NCBI RefSeq assembly: GCF_009711095.1
Contig: NZ_WMJZ01000013.1
Coordinates: 1 to 64,000 of the forward strand
DNA length: 64,000 nucleotides
Origin: Intestinirhabdus alba
Lineage (GTDB): Bacteria > Pseudomonadota > Gammaproteobacteria > Enterobacterales > Enterobacteriaceae
Direction: 5' to 3'
This document shows positions 38,249 through 49,649 of the stretch, in pieces (within the stretch, counting starts at the first letter, position 1; the number at the start of each line of letters is the position of its first letter). Under the pieces are notes generated by a model, which did no database searches, was not told where the DNA came from, and worked only from the letters and a program-made list of their open reading frames with translations. The translations under genes were made by a program, and so were the position numbers.

Positions 38249-39922
38249 ATGACAGAATCTTTTGCTCAACTCTTTGAAGAGTCCTTAAAAGAAATCGAAA
38301 CCCGTCCGGGTTCTATCGTTCGTGGCGTTGTTGTTGCTATCGACAAAGACGTAGTGCTGGTTGACGCCGGCCTGAAGTCCGAGTCTGCCATTCCGGCTGA
38401 GCAGTTCAAAAACGCCCAGGGCGAACTGGAAATCCAGGTGGGCGACGAAGTTGACGTAGCGCTGGATGCAGTAGAAGACGGCTTCGGTGAAACGCTGCTG
38501 TCCCGTGAAAAAGCGAAACGTCATGAAGCCTGGATCACGCTGGAAAAAGCTTACGAAGATGCTGAAACTGTTACCGGTGTTATCAACGGCAAAGTTAAGG
38601 GCGGCTTCACGGTTGAGCTGAACGGTATTCGCGCGTTCCTGCCGGGTTCCCTGGTAGACGTCCGTCCGGTGCGCGACACGCTGCACCTGGAAGGCAAAGA
38701 GCTTGAATTCAAAGTCATCAAGCTGGATCAGAAGCGTAACAACGTGGTGGTTTCCCGTCGTGCCGTTATCGAATCCGAAAACAGCGCAGAACGCGATCAG
38801 CTGCTGGAAAACCTGCAGGAAGGCATGGAAGTCAAAGGTATCGTTAAGAACCTCACTGACTACGGCGCATTCGTCGATTTGGGCGGCGTTGACGGCCTGC
38901 TGCATATCACCGATATGGCATGGAAACGTGTTAAGCATCCGAGCGAAATCGTTAACGTTGGCGACGAAATCACCGTTAAGGTGCTGAAGTTTGACCGCGA
39001 GCGTACTCGTGTCTCCCTGGGCCTGAAACAGCTGGGCGAAGATCCGTGGGTGGCTATCGCTAAACGTTATCCGGAAGGCACCCGCCTGACCGGTCGCGTG
39101 ACCAACCTGACCGACTACGGCTGCTTCGTGGAAATCGAAGAGGGCGTTGAAGGCCTGGTTCACGTTTCCGAAATGGACTGGACCAACAAAAATATCCACC
39201 CGTCCAAAGTGGTTAACGTTGGTGACGTGGTAGAAGTGATGGTTCTGGATATCGACGAAGAGCGTCGTCGTATCTCCCTGGGCCTGAAGCAGTGCAAAGC
39301 TAATCCGTGGCAGCAGTTCGCGGAAACCCATAACAAGGGCGACCGTGTTGAAGGTAAAATCAAGTCTATCACTGACTTCGGTATCTTCATCGGCCTGGAC
39401 GGCGGCATCGATGGCCTGGTTCACCTGTCTGATATCTCCTGGAACGTTGCAGGCGAAGAAGCGGTTCGTGAATACAAAAAAGGCGACGAAATCGCAGCCG
39501 TTGTACTGCAGGTTGACGCCGAGCGTGAGCGTATCTCCCTGGGCGTTAAGCAGCTGGCGGAAGATCCGTTCAACAACTGGGTTGCGCTGAACAAGAAAGG
39601 CGCAATCGTAACCGGTAAAGTCACTGCCGTTGACGCGAAAGGCGCAACCGTAGAGCTGGCTGACGGCGTTGAAGGCTACCTGCGCGCTTCTGAAGCTTCC
39701 CGCGATCGCGTGGAAGACGCGACCCTGGTTCTGAGCGTTGGCGATGACGTTGAAGCTAAATTCACCGGCGTCGATCGTAAAAACCGCGCAATCAGCCTGT
39801 CCGTTCGTGCGAAAGACGAAGCCGATGAGAAAGATGCCATCGCCACTGTGAACAAGCAGGAAGATGCTAACTTCTCCAACAACGCAATGGCTGAAGCTTT
39901 CAAAGCAGCGAAAGGCGAATAA
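38249..39922 (+). CDS. rpsA: 30S ribosomal protein S1
   Basis: S1 has six OB-fold S1 domains over 557 residues: two that dock on the ribosome (about 20-170) and four that bind mRNA (about 190-520), seen as repeats of [23 protein letters not shown] and [12 protein letters not shown]. It binds single-stranded mRNA leaders and is needed to translate weak-site messages. The gene has only a poor ribosome-binding site (GAAG), as in E. coli, where the structured leader lets S1 repress its own translation. Codon bias is strong, as expected of high expression. Confidence 0.98.
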   Translation: MTESFAQLFEESLKEIETRPGSIVRGVVVAIDKDVVLVDAGLKSESAIPAEQFKNAQGELEIQVGDEVDVALDAVEDGFGETLLSREKAKRHEAWITLEKAYEDAETVTGVINGKVKGGFTVELNGIRAFLPGSLVDVRPVRDTLHLEGKELEFKVIKLDQKRNNVVVSRRAVIESENSAERDQLLENLQEGMEVKGIVKNLTDYGAFVDLGGVDGLLHITDMAWKRVKHPSEIVNVGDEITVKVLKFDRERTRVSLGLKQLGEDPWVAIAKRYPEGTRLTGRVTNLTDYGCFVEIEEGVEGLVHVSEMDWTNKNIHPSKVVNVGDVVEVMVLDIDEERRRISLGLKQCKANPWQQFAETHNKGDRVEGKIKSITDFGIFIGLDGGIDGLVHLSDISWNVAGEEAVREYKKGDEIAAVVLQVDAERERISLGVKQLAEDPFNNWVALNKKGAIVTGKVTAVDAKGATVELADGVEGYLRASEASRDRVEDATLVLSVGDDVEAKFTGVDRKNRAISLSVRAKDEADEKDAIATVNKQEDANFSNNAMAEAFKAAKGE

Positions 39923-39991
39923 TCAGGAGCGCTGAATCCTTTGGGCCTCAGGCGGCTGCACGCCCCGATGCACAAAGGATGACAAGCACAC

Positions 39992-40020
39992 TTGACAGGT
40001 TGCAGAATTCATTCTGTAAT
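39992..40020 (+). promoter_or_regulatory. ihfB promoter
   Basis: TTGACA (39992-39997), a 17-bp spacer and TGTAAT (40015-40020) give a near-consensus sigma-70 promoter 80 bp upstream of the ihfB ATG. Confidence 0.8.
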
Positions 40021-40028
40021 CAATGACA

Positions 40029-40050
40029 AAGGGCGGCTATGGCCGCCCTT
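40029..40050 (+). terminator. Hairpin between rpsA and ihfB
   Basis: AAGGGCGGC (40029-40037) and GCCGCCCTT (40042-40050) form a perfect 9-bp stem with a TATG loop. It would end rpsA transcripts (T run absent) or, since it starts right at the expected ihfB start point, form a 5'-terminal stem on ihfB mRNA. Confidence 0.6.
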
Positions 40051-40101
40051 AATCAATGTATCGGCCGTCGCCGATTTTGCCTTACAGGAACCGGAGGAAT
40101 C

Positions 40102-40386
40102 ATGACCAAGTCAGAATTGATCGAAAGGCTTGCCACCCAGCAATCTCATATTCCCGCGAAAGCGGTTGAAGATGCGGTCAAAGAGATGCTGGAGCATATG
40201 GCCTCGACGCTTGCGCAGGGCGAGCGTATTGAAATCCGCGGTTTCGGCAGTTTCTCTTTGCATTATCGCGCGCCTCGTACCGGACGTAACCCAAAGACTG
40301 GCGATAAAGTGGAGCTGGAAGGAAAGTATGTTCCGCACTTCAAGCCGGGTAAAGAACTGCGCGATCGCGCCAATATTTACGGTTAA
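40102..40386 (+). CDS. ihfB: Integration host factor beta subunit
   Basis: IhfB pairs with IhfA to bend DNA sharply at specific sites in recombination, replication and transcription. The start at 40102 ([10 protein letters not shown], with GGAGG) gives 94 residues as in E. coli; an open frame 21 codons longer is not used. The beta-arm with [13 protein letters not shown] is intact. It has its own promoter and a strong terminator. IHF is also used in focA-pfl control and in spacer integration at type I-F leaders, both relevant in this window. Confidence 0.98.
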   Translation: MTKSELIERLATQQSHIPAKAVEDAVKEMLEHMASTLAQGERIEIRGFGSFSLHYRAPRTGRNPKTGDKVELEGKYVPHFKPGKELRDRANIYG

Positions 40387-40410
40387 GTTTTAACGCAAAA
40401 CTGAATCCCG

Positions 40411-40436
40411 AAAAAAGCACCTGATGGTGCTTTTTT
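40411..40436 (+). terminator. ihfB terminator
   Basis: GCACC-TGAT-GGTGC flanked by AAAAAA and TTTTTT, extending the stem to 11 bp. Bidirectional in form. Confidence 0.92.
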
Positions 40437-40590
40437 CATAACCATTTTCCGCTTCCGGAAAGCGCCTCGCATTTTATTTTGTTGTTTTCGTTGCCGGAGA
40501 AATATTCCGGAAACGGTCGCGCATAACGCTAATCTGTTACCGGACAGGCGATAAAAAAATCTGCACACTCTCTGTCTCAGAGAGGTGTTT

Positions 40591-42855
40591 ATGAAGATAA
40601 CCACAGCCAGCGCCTGCGCCCTGTGCGGTATTTTGCCGCTGATTGCTCTGCCTGCGCTTCCCGCTACAGTTCTGTGCGTTGCTGCCTTTGCGCTGGCCTG
40701 CGCTTTCGCCCTGCTGCCGTGGAGCGTCGCGCACCGCGCCGCGCTGGTTCTGCTGTTTTTTCTGTGGGGGATTCTGGCGGCACAGCAGGCTCTGTGGCCC
40801 GTCGCCCACTTACCGGGAAAAGCCCGCCAGGTTGTCGTCCGACTTACCGGTACGGATAACATGACCACGCACTACGGAGAGATCACTCATCTGCAGGGGA
40901 AGCGGCTGTTTCCGGCACCGGGTATTGTTCTGTACGGCCAGAGTCTGCCGCAGGATGCCTGTGCCGGACAGCGCTGGGCGATGACCCTGAGGATCCGCGC
41001 GGCGCACGGGTCGTTAAACGAGGGCGGTTTTGATGGTCAGCGCTACGCGCTGGCCCAGCACCGGTCGTTGAGCGGGCGGATAGTCAAAGCCAGCGTGCTG
41101 CAACCGGCGTGCAGCCTGCGCGCCCGCTATCTTACCTCGCTAAACGCAACGCTGGCGGCTTACGCCTGGCAGCCGGTTATTACAGGGCTGGGGATGGGGG
41201 AGCGGCTGGCGCTGCCCCGTGATATTAAAGACATTATGCGCAATACCGGCACGGCGCATCTGATGGCGATCTCCGGGCTACATATTGGCTTCGCGGCGCT
41301 GCTGGCAGGCCTGCTGATTCGCGGTGGACAACGCCTTCTGCCCGTCAGGTGGATCGGCTGGCGGGCACCGCTGGCGGGCGGCATTGCCTGCGCCGCGTTT
41401 TATGCCTGGCTGACGGGCCTGCAGCCTCCCGCCCTGCGTACGGTGGTAGCCCTGGCGGTCTGGGGGATGCTGAAGCTAAGCGGGCGGCAGTGGAGCAGCT
41501 GGGAGGTGTGGTGCTGCTGCCTGGCAGCGATTCTGGTGGTCGATCCGCTGGCCGTACTTTCGCACAGCCTGTGGCTGTCGGCAGTGGCCGTCGCCGCGCT
41601 GATTTTCTGGTATCAGTGGATTCCCGGTCCCGTCTGGCCGGGGGCGCGGATCGTGCGTCCGCTGCTGGGGCTGGCGCACCTGCAGCTGGGCATAACGCTG
41701 CTGCTGGCTCCGGTGCAGATTGCGTACTTTCACGGCATTAGTCTGACCTCAATCATCGCCAACCTGTTTGCCGTGCCGCTGGTGACCTTTGTTGCCGTTC
41801 CGCTGATCCTCGCCGGGATGATCGCCCACCTGACCGGCCCGCAGATCGTGGAAGAAGCCTTGTGGTATCTGGCGGATCGCTCGCTGGCGCTCCTGTTCCA
41901 TCTGCTCAGAAGCCTGCCCGAAGGCTGGATCGACATTGACGCCCGCTGGCAGTGGCTCGCCTTTTCCCCCTGGCTGCTGCTGGTGGCATGGCGATTAAAC
42001 GCCTGGCGCAGCGTTCCGGCCGTCTGCCTCACCGCGCTGCTGTTGCTGAGCTGGCCGCTCTGGCGTCCGCCCCGGGACGACGGCTGGCAGGTCCATATGC
42101 TGGATATCGGCCAGGGGCTGGCGGTGGCGATTGTCCGCAACGGGAAGGCGCTGCTGTACGATACCGGTACGGCCTGGCCTGAAGGCGACAGCGCGCAGCT
42201 ACAGATTATCCCCTGGCTGCGCTGGCATAATCTGCATCCGGAAGGGATTATTCTCAGCCATGAGCACCTGGACCACCGCGGCGGGCTGCGCACGCTGCAG
42301 AAGGCATGGCCCTCTCTCTGGATAAGAAGCCCGTTGGGGTGGGAGGGGCATAAGCCCTGCTTTCGCGGCGAAGCGTGGCGGTGGCAGGGGCTGAATTTTC
42401 GCGCGCACTGGCCTCTGGCGGGGGAGACCACCAGCGGAAATAACCGCTCCTGCGTGGTCAGCGTGGATGACGGCAAGCACCGCGTTCTGCTGACTGGCGA
42501 TATTGAAGCGCCGGCCGAACAGAAAATGCTGCGTCGCTACTGGCAGCAGCTGCAGGCGACCGTGATCCAGGTGCCGCATCATGGCAGCAGCACTTCGTCA
42601 TCGCTGGCGCTGGTGCAGCGGGTAGGGGGGCAGGCAGCGCTGGTCTCCGCATCGCGTTACAACGCCTGGCGACTGCCCTCGCAGAAGGTCAAAAAGCGTT
42701 ATAGGGAGCAGGGCTACCGGTGGCTGGATACACCGCATCACGGGCAGATTACCCTTGATTTTTCCCCTCAGGGATGGCAAGTGCGCACGTTTCGGCAGCA
42801 GATTTTGCCCCGCTGGTATCATCAGTGGTTTGGCGTGCCAGAGGATAACGGGTAG
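40591..42855 (+). CDS. ycaI: ComEC/Rec2-family DNA-uptake channel protein
   Basis: The start at 40591 (MKITTASACALCG, with GAGGTG) gives 754 residues, the E. coli length. Order: N-terminal membrane helices and OB-like periplasmic part (about 1-190), the Competence domain with many membrane segments (about 200-480, GLGMGERLALP, MAISGLHIGFAALLAG), and a C-terminal metallo-beta-lactamase-like domain with SHEHLDHRGG (about 555-565) and VPHHGSSTSS. In competent bacteria ComEC passes single-stranded DNA through the inner membrane; E. coli YcaI is needed for DNA use as nutrient. It starts the ycaI-msbA-lpxK run, with 36 bp before msbA. Confidence 0.95.
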   Translation: MKITTASACALCGILPLIALPALPATVLCVAAFALACAFALLPWSVAHRAALVLLFFLWGILAAQQALWPVAHLPGKARQVVVRLTGTDNMTTHYGEITHLQGKRLFPAPGIVLYGQSLPQDACAGQRWAMTLRIRAAHGSLNEGGFDGQRYALAQHRSLSGRIVKASVLQPACSLRARYLTSLNATLAAYAWQPVITGLGMGERLALPRDIKDIMRNTGTAHLMAISGLHIGFAALLAGLLIRGGQRLLPVRWIGWRAPLAGGIACAAFYAWLTGLQPPALRTVVALAVWGMLKLSGRQWSSWEVWCCCLAAILVVDPLAVLSHSLWLSAVAVAALIFWYQWIPGPVWPGARIVRPLLGLAHLQLGITLLLAPVQIAYFHGISLTSIIANLFAVPLVTFVAVPLILAGMIAHLTGPQIVEEALWYLADRSLALLFHLLRSLPEGWIDIDARWQWLAFSPWLLLVAWRLNAWRSVPAVCLTALLLLSWPLWRPPRDDGWQVHMLDIGQGLAVAIVRNGKALLYDTGTAWPEGDSAQLQIIPWLRWHNLHPEGIILSHEHLDHRGGLRTLQKAWPSLWIRSPLGWEGHKPCFRGEAWRWQGLNFRAHWPLAGETTSGNNRSCVVSVDDGKHRVLLTGDIEAPAEQKMLRRYWQQLQATVIQVPHHGSSTSSSLALVQRVGGQAALVSASRYNAWRLPSQKVKKRYREQGYRWLDTPHHGQITLDFSPQGWQVRTFRQQILPRWYHQWFGVPEDNG

Positions 42856-42891
42856 AATATGCGGCTATTTCAACAAATGCTGGTTTTTTGA

Positions 42892-44640
42892 ATGCATAAC
42901 GATAAAGATCTCTCTACGTGGCAGACGTTTCGCCGGCTGTGGCCAACCATAGCGCCTTTTAAATCGGGTCTGATCGTGGCGGGTGTAGCGTTAATTCTCA
43001 ACGCAGCCAGCGATACCTTCATGCTATCGCTCCTTAAACCCTTACTGGATGAGGGATTTGGAAAAACGGATCGCTCAGTGCTGCTCTGGATGCCGCTGGT
43101 GGTCATTGGTCTGATGATATTGCGCGGCATTACCAGCTATATCTCCAGCTATTGCATTTCCTGGGTTTCGGGCAAAGTGGTAATGACCATGCGCCGACGT
43201 CTGTTCGGCCATATGATGGGTATGCCCGTCGCTTTTTTTGATAAGCAGTCTACGGGGACACTACTTTCGCGTATCACCTATGACTCAGAACAGGTTGCCT
43301 CCTCCTCCTCCAGCGCGCTGATCACCGTGGTGCGCGAAGGGGCGTCGATTATCGGCCTGTTTGTTATGATGTTTTACTACAGCTGGCAACTGTCGCTGAT
43401 TCTGGTCGTGCTGGCCCCCATTGTGTCGATTGCCATTCGGGTGGTCTCGAAGCGTTTTCGCAGCATCAGTAAAAATATGCAGAACACGATGGGGCAGGTG
43501 ACCACCAGCGCGGAGCAGATGCTGAAGGGCCACAAAGAGGTGCTGATCTTTGGCGGCCAGGAGGTTGAAACCAAACGCTTTGATAAGGTCAGCAACAGAA
43601 TGCGCCTGCAGGGCATGAAGATGGTTTCGGCCTCGTCTATTTCTGACCCGATCATTCAGCTTATTGCGTCGCTGGCGCTGGCCTTCGTTCTGTACGCGGC
43701 CAGCTTCCCGAGCGTGATGGAGAGCCTGACTGCGGGCACCATTACCGTGGTCTTTTCATCCATGATTGCGCTGATGCGGCCGCTGAAGTCGCTGACCAAC
43801 GTTAACGCCCAGTTCCAGCGCGGTATGGCGGCTTGTCAGACCCTGTTTGCTATTCTGGACAGCGAACAGGAGAAAGACGAAGGAACCCGCGTTATTGAGC
43901 GCGCAACGGGGGATCTGGCGTTTCGCAATGTCACCTTCACCTACCCGGGACGTGAAGTCCCGGCGCTGCGCAATATCAGCCTGCAAATTCCGGCGGGCAA
44001 AACCGTGGCCCTGGTGGGACGGTCAGGCTCCGGCAAGTCAACCATCGCCAGCCTGATTACCCGCTTCTACGACGTCGACCAGGGCGAAATACTGATGGAC
44101 GGGCACGATCTGCGGGAGTATACCCTCAGCTCGCTGCGTAACCAGGTGGCGCTGGTGTCGCAAAACGTGCATCTGTTTAACGATACGGTCGCCAACAACA
44201 TCGCCTACGCGCGCAACGAACAGTACAGCCGCGAGCAGATCGAAGAGGCCGCGCGGATGGCCTATGCGATGGACTTTATCAATAAGATGGATGACGGTCT
44301 GGATACCGTTATTGGTGAAAACGGGGTGCTGCTCTCAGGCGGTCAGCGCCAGCGTATCGCCATCGCCCGCGCCCTGCTGCGCGACAGCCCGATTCTGATT
44401 CTTGATGAGGCTACCTCGGCGCTGGATACCGAGTCTGAGCGCGCCATTCAGGCCGCCCTCGACGAGCTGCAGAAAAACCGGACCTCGCTGGTGATCGCCC
44501 ACCGCCTTTCTACCATCGAACAGGCGGATGAAATTGTGGTGGTGGAAGACGGGACGATCGTGGAACGCGGCACCCACGGTGAACTATTGGCGCAGCGCGG
44601 CGTGTACGCCCAGCTGCACAAAATGCAGTTTGGTCAATGA
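42892..44640 (+). CDS. msbA: Lipid A ABC flippase MsbA
   Basis: MsbA is an essential homodimeric ABC transporter that flips core-lipid A across the inner membrane. It is 582 residues, as in E. coli, with six membrane helices (about 20-310). Walker [10 protein letters not shown] is near 376-384, signature LSGGQRQR near 481, and Walker [13 protein letters not shown] near 501. Its stop overlaps lpxK by ATGA, so the flippase and the lipid A kinase are made together. Confidence 0.98.
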   Translation: MHNDKDLSTWQTFRRLWPTIAPFKSGLIVAGVALILNAASDTFMLSLLKPLLDEGFGKTDRSVLLWMPLVVIGLMILRGITSYISSYCISWVSGKVVMTMRRRLFGHMMGMPVAFFDKQSTGTLLSRITYDSEQVASSSSSALITVVREGASIIGLFVMMFYYSWQLSLILVVLAPIVSIAIRVVSKRFRSISKNMQNTMGQVTTSAEQMLKGHKEVLIFGGQEVETKRFDKVSNRMRLQGMKMVSASSISDPIIQLIASLALAFVLYAASFPSVMESLTAGTITVVFSSMIALMRPLKSLTNVNAQFQRGMAACQTLFAILDSEQEKDEGTRVIERATGDLAFRNVTFTYPGREVPALRNISLQIPAGKTVALVGRSGSGKSTIASLITRFYDVDQGEILMDGHDLREYTLSSLRNQVALVSQNVHLFNDTVANNIAYARNEQYSREQIEEAARMAYAMDFINKMDDGLDTVIGENGVLLSGGQRQRIAIARALLRDSPILILDEATSALDTESERAIQAALDELQKNRTSLVIAHRLSTIEQADEIVVVEDGTIVERGTHGELLAQRGVYAQLHKMQFGQ

Positions 44641-45614
44641 TTGCGCGAATCTGGTCCGGGGAGTCGCCCCTGTGGCGGCTGCTGCTGCCGCTCTCCTGGC
44701 TGTACGGGCTGGCAAGTAGCGCAATTCGCCTGTGCTACCGCCTCGGCGTAAAGCGCGCCTGGCGCGCGCCGGTTCCGGTGGTGGTGGTGGGCAACCTGAC
44801 GGCAGGCGGTAACGGCAAAACGCCGGTGGTTATCTGGCTGGTGGAGGAGCTGCAGCGACGCGGCGTGCGCGTGGGCGTTGTCTCCCGCGGCTACGGTGGC
44901 AAGGCCGCCGCTTATCCGCTGCTGCTGACTCCGCAAACCACCACGGCCGAGGCGGGCGATGAGCCGGTGCTGATCTATCAGCGGACCGGAGCGCCCGTCG
45001 CGGTATCTCCCGCGCGTGCGGAAGCGGTCAGCGCGCTGCTGGCGCAGCATGACCTACAGATAATTGTTACCGATGACGGTTTACAGCACTATCGTCTGGC
45101 GCGCGACGTGGAGATCGTGGTAATTGACGGCGTCCGCCGCTTTGGCAACGGCTGGTGGCTGCCGGCCGGGCCGATGCGCGAGCGCGCCGGGCGGCTGAAG
45201 TCGGTGGATGCGGTCATCGTTAACGGCGGCGTTCCGCGGGAGGGCGAAATCCCGATGCAGCTTGCGCCGGGGCCGGCGATCAATTTACGCACCGGCGAGC
45301 GTCGCGATGTTGCGCAACTGCCGGGCATCGTGGCGATGGCTGGCATTGGCCACCCGCCGCGCTTTTTCGCCACGCTTGAGGCGTGCGGGGCGCACCCGCA
45401 GAAGTGTGTGCCGCTGGCGGATCACCAGCCGCTGTCCCATAGCGACGTGAAGGCGCTGCTCGGTGCCGGGCAGACGCTGGTTATGACCGAGAAAGACGCG
45501 GTGAAATGCCGCGCTTTTGCCGAAGACAGCTGGTGGTATCTGCCCGTTGACGCCCGCTTGGCGGGGGAGCGGCCGGATGCCTTACTTGCACAACTTGTCT
45601 CGCTGATTCGCTAG
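44637..45614 (+). CDS. lpxK: Tetraacyldisaccharide 4'-kinase
   Basis: LpxK phosphorylates the 4' position of the lipid A disaccharide in the cytoplasm/inner-membrane face. It is 325 residues, 3 fewer than E. coli. The P-loop-like [11 protein letters not shown] is near residues 52-62 and the [12 protein letters not shown] segment near 138-150. The ATG is inside the last codon of msbA (ATGA overlap), indicating coupling. An N-terminal hydrophobic helix ([18 protein letters not shown]) anchors it in the membrane. Confidence 0.98.
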   Translation: MIARIWSGESPLWRLLLPLSWLYGLASSAIRLCYRLGVKRAWRAPVPVVVVGNLTAGGNGKTPVVIWLVEELQRRGVRVGVVSRGYGGKAAAYPLLLTPQTTTAEAGDEPVLIYQRTGAPVAVSPARAEAVSALLAQHDLQIIVTDDGLQHYRLARDVEIVVIDGVRRFGNGWWLPAGPMRERAGRLKSVDAVIVNGGVPREGEIPMQLAPGPAINLRTGERRDVAQLPGIVAMAGIGHPPRFFATLEACGAHPQKCVPLADHQPLSHSDVKALLGAGQTLVMTEKDAVKCRAFAEDSWWYLPVDARLAGERPDALLAQLVSLIR

Positions 45615-45651
45615 CGTCATCAGGCGGCGGCGGGTTTTTATGGGGGCACCA

Positions 45652-46881
45652 ATGTCGCTGCAGCTCTCTCTTGCCGACGCTCGCCATCTTCATCTTGCCG
45701 CTCAGGGGCTGTTGAAAGCACCTGAGCGTCGCGCGTTGCCTGCGGATATTCTCTCTACCCTCTCACGCATGTCGCTCCTGCAGATTGACACCATCAATAT
45801 TGTCGCGCGTAGTCCTTATCTGGTGCTGTTCAGCCGCCTGGGCGACTATCCGCCGCAGTGGCTGGACGACGCGCTGCGGTGCGGAGATCTGATGGAATAC
45901 TGGGCGCATGAGGCCTGCCTTATGCCGCGCGATGATTTTCGGCTGGTGCGCCACCGTATGCTTGCACCGGAAGGAATGGGCTGGAAGTACAAAGCGGCAT
46001 GGATGGTAGAACATGCGGATGATATTGCCCGACTGCTTCGCCATATTGAGGATTACGGGCCGGTGCGTGCGGCGGATTTTGACGCCCCGTGCCGGGGAGG
46101 CGGCGGATGGTGGGAGTGGAAGCCGCACAAGCGCCACCTGGAAGGGCTGTTTACCGCCGGAAAGCTGATGGTGGTGGAGCGGCGTAACTTCCAGCGGGTA
46201 TATGATTTAACCCATCGCGTTATGCCGCACTGGGATGACGCGCGCGATCTGCTCTCTCCGGCCGAGGCGGAGGCCATCATGCTCGACAACAGCGCGCGCA
46301 GCCTGGGGATTTTTCGCGAGCAGTGGCTGGCGGATTACTACCGCCTGAAGCGCCCCGATCTTACCGCCTGGCGGGAGAGCCGCGCGGCCGAGGGGCAGAT
46401 TGTCGCCGTCGAGGTTGATACCTTAGGTCCGATGTGGCTGCATGTGGACCGGCTGGCGCAGCTGCAGCAGGCGCTGGCCGGAAAGTTAACCGCCAGCCAC
46501 AGCGCGGTGCTGTCGCCCTTCGATCCGGTGGTATGGGATCGGCGGCGGGTCGAACAGCTGTTTCATTTCAGCTACCGGCTGGAGTGTTACACCCCCGCAG
46601 CGAAGCGGCAGTACGGCTATTTTGTCCTGCCGCTGCTGTATCGCGGGCGGCTGGTGGGGCGGATGGATGCCAAAATGCATCGTAAGGCGGGCGTGCTGGA
46701 GGTGATTGCGCTGTACCTGGAAGCGGGCGTTCGGCCTGGCGTAAGGTTGCAGAAGGGGCTAAGCCGGGCGATAACGTCGTTTGCCCGCTGGCAGGGAGCG
46801 GGCCGGGTGGCGCTCGGCGTGCTGCCGGGCGGCCTGTTTGCGGACTGCCGTCGGGGCTGGGAAATAGACGCGGAGCAATAA
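45652..46881 (+). CDS. ycaQ: Interstrand crosslink DNA glycosylase YcaQ
   Basis: YcaQ (also AlkX) is an HTH_42 protein shown in E. coli to unhook nitrogen-mustard interstrand crosslinks. I take ATG 45652 (MSLQLSLADAR), with GGGGGC upstream, giving 409 residues; an ATG four codons earlier is also possible. The catalytic QxD motif is intact as QID (Gln44, Asp46) in SLLQIDTINIVARSPY. Winged-helix motifs follow. It lies 37 bp after lpxK and 51 bp before ycaR. Confidence 0.94.
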   Translation: MSLQLSLADARHLHLAAQGLLKAPERRALPADILSTLSRMSLLQIDTINIVARSPYLVLFSRLGDYPPQWLDDALRCGDLMEYWAHEACLMPRDDFRLVRHRMLAPEGMGWKYKAAWMVEHADDIARLLRHIEDYGPVRAADFDAPCRGGGGWWEWKPHKRHLEGLFTAGKLMVVERRNFQRVYDLTHRVMPHWDDARDLLSPAEAEAIMLDNSARSLGIFREQWLADYYRLKRPDLTAWRESRAAEGQIVAVEVDTLGPMWLHVDRLAQLQQALAGKLTASHSAVLSPFDPVVWDRRRVEQLFHFSYRLECYTPAAKRQYGYFVLPLLYRGRLVGRMDAKMHRKAGVLEVIALYLEAGVRPGVRLQKGLSRAITSFARWQGAGRVALGVLPGGLFADCRRGWEIDAEQ

Positions 46882-46932
46882 ACGATTATGATAAGATCTG
46901 TCAATTCACAATCCGGTCCATCTGGAGGAACT

Positions 46933-47858
<926 letters not shown>

Positions 47859-47874
47859 CCTCAGTTTCCCCCAT

Positions 47875-47894
47875 GCCTCCCGTCCCCGGGAGGC
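47875..47894 (+). terminator. Possible kdsB terminator
   Basis: GCCTCCC (47875-47881) and GGGAGGC (47888-47894) form a perfect 7-bp stem with a 6-nt loop, 16 nt after the kdsB stop. The following run (GTCTCCTCTCTGCG) is pyrimidine-rich but not all T. Confidence 0.45.
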
Positions 47895-47999
47895 GTCTCC
47901 TCTCTGCGCTATTTTCCTTTTATCAATTGATCTGATCCGGGTGACAACGCTCCGGATGGCGGCCATTATAAAAGCCGTCGTCTTTGTGGGGTAAAAGGA

Positions 48000-48893
48000 A
48001 TGGAACGACTGCGTACTGAATTAAGTCATTTGCTGGGCGAGAAGCTCAGCCGCGTAGAGTGCATCAGTGAAAAGGCAGATACCACCTTATGGACGCTCTA
48101 TGATGCTCAGGAAAATCCAATGCCGCTGATGGCGCGAAGTTTTTCTCTCCCCGGCATGGCGCAGCAGGTGGCCTGGAAAACGACCATGCTGGCGCGAAAC
48201 GGCACGGTGCGGATGCCGGTTATCTATGGCGTCATGACCCATGAAGAGTATGACGGGCCGGATATCCTGCTGCTTGAACGGCTGCGCGGGGTCTCCGTTG
48301 AGGCTCCGGCGCGTACCCCCGAGCGCTGGGATCAACTGAAGGCACAGATCGTCGAGGCGCTGCTGGCCTGGCATCGTCAGGACAGCCGGGGCTGCGTCGG
48401 CGCGGTGGATAGCACTCAGGAAAACGTCTGGCCCGCCTGGTATCGCCAGCGCGTCGAGGTGCTGTGGAGCACCCTGAATCAGTTCAATAACACCGGTTTG
48501 ACGATGCAGGATAAGCGGCTCTTATTTCGGACCCGCGAATGTCTGCCCGATCTGTTCGCGGACTTTAACGATAACTGCGTGCTAATCCACGGTAATTTCA
48601 CTCTGCAAAGTATGCTGAAAGATCCCCGCAGCGATCAGCTGCTGGCGATGGTCGGACCTGGAGTGATGCTCTGGGCACCCAGGGAGTACGAGCTGTTCCG
48701 GCTGATGGACGGCACCCTTGCGGAGGATTTGCTCTGGCACTACCTGCAGCGCGCGCCGGTCGCGGAGTCATTTATCTGCCGGCGCTGGCTGTACGTCCTG
48801 TGGAACGAGATTGCGCAGCTGGTGAACACCGGCCATTTTAACCGCTCCAGCTTCGATCTGGCGGGTAAATCACTGCTTCCCTGGCTCGCCTGA
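48000..48893 (+). CDS. ycbJ: Phosphotransferase-like protein YcbJ
   Basis: This 297-residue cytoplasmic protein matches E. coli YcbJ in length and position. It looks like the aminoglycoside phosphotransferase/kinase fold: an N-lobe with LLLERLRGVSVE and a VLIHGNFTLQSML catalytic-loop equivalent near 197-210, where Asn replaces the usual Asp of HGD. Activity is therefore doubtful. Function is unknown. AAAGGA lies next to the ATG. Its last 24 bp overlap the end of the convergent elyC. Confidence 0.93.
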   Translation: MERLRTELSHLLGEKLSRVECISEKADTTLWTLYDAQENPMPLMARSFSLPGMAQQVAWKTTMLARNGTVRMPVIYGVMTHEEYDGPDILLLERLRGVSVEAPARTPERWDQLKAQIVEALLAWHRQDSRGCVGAVDSTQENVWPAWYRQRVEVLWSTLNQFNNTGLTMQDKRLLFRTRECLPDLFADFNDNCVLIHGNFTLQSMLKDPRSDQLLAMVGPGVMLWAPREYELFRLMDGTLAEDLLWHYLQRAPVAESFICRRWLYVLWNEIAQLVNTGHFNRSSFDLAGKSLLPWLA

Positions 48894-49649
48894 CGCGCCT
48901 TTCAGCCATTGCCAGATGCGGCCCAGCGTTTCATAGCTCGCCCGCTCGCTGTGCATCAGCCAGAGCGGTGAGGGTATCGCGCGCTCCCAGGGGTTTAAGG
49001 CGGACTCGATGGCCAGCTGGTTTGCCGGTGCGGGCAGCGGATGTAACCCGGCGCGCTGAAAGAATATCATCGCCCGTGGCAGGTGAGATGCCGAGGTGAC
49101 CAGCAGGAAGGGGGCGTCGCCAATGACCAGCTTAACGGCGGCCGCTTCTTCCTCGGTGTCTTTCGGCCGATCCAGGGTAATAATATCCTCTCTGGGAACG
49201 CCCAGTGATTCAGCCACGCGCGCGCCAACCTCCGCCGCGCTCACCGTATTGCTTTGCGCAACGCCTCCCGTAAAAATCAGTTTTGCCCCCGGACTGGCGC
49301 GCCACAGGCGAATGCCTTCGTTAAGGCGCGGCAGGCTGTTATTGAGCAGATTCGAGCCGGGTGCCCACTGCGGATTCCAGGTATAGCCGCCGCCCAGCAC
49401 CACAATGTACTGTACCCGCTGGCTGTTCCGCCAGGTCGGGTAGCTGTTTTCAATAGGGCGAAGCAGCGCGTCGGCCACCGGCTGCAGGCTGAGCAGCAGC
49501 AGCGTCAGCCAGCCGACGCTGATAACCGCCCGGCCGGTTTTCTGAAAGCGGCTAAACCACATCAGCCCCAGCCCGAAGCCGATGGCAAGCAGGATCAGCG
49601 GCAGGGGCATCAGCATCCCGCCGACGATTTTTTTCAGCGTGAAAAGCAT
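48870..49649 (-). CDS. elyC: Envelope biogenesis factor ElyC
   Basis: ElyC (YcbC) is a 259-residue inner-membrane DUF218 protein. Two N-terminal hydrophobic segments (about 10-60) are followed by a periplasmic domain with YIVVLGGGYTWNP and VTSASHLPRA. In E. coli it is needed for peptidoglycan synthesis at low temperature through use of the undecaprenyl carrier. It is convergent with ycbJ and overlaps it by 24 bp, so both stops lie inside the other gene. Its start has AAAAGGATG immediately upstream. Confidence 0.95.
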   Translation of the reverse strand: MLFTLKKIVGGMLMPLPLILLAIGFGLGLMWFSRFQKTGRAVISVGWLTLLLLSLQPVADALLRPIENSYPTWRNSQRVQYIVVLGGGYTWNPQWAPGSNLLNNSLPRLNEGIRLWRASPGAKLIFTGGVAQSNTVSAAEVGARVAESLGVPREDIITLDRPKDTEEEAAAVKLVIGDAPFLLVTSASHLPRAMIFFQRAGLHPLPAPANQLAIESALNPWERAIPSPLWLMHSERASYETLGRIWQWLKGASGEPGKQ

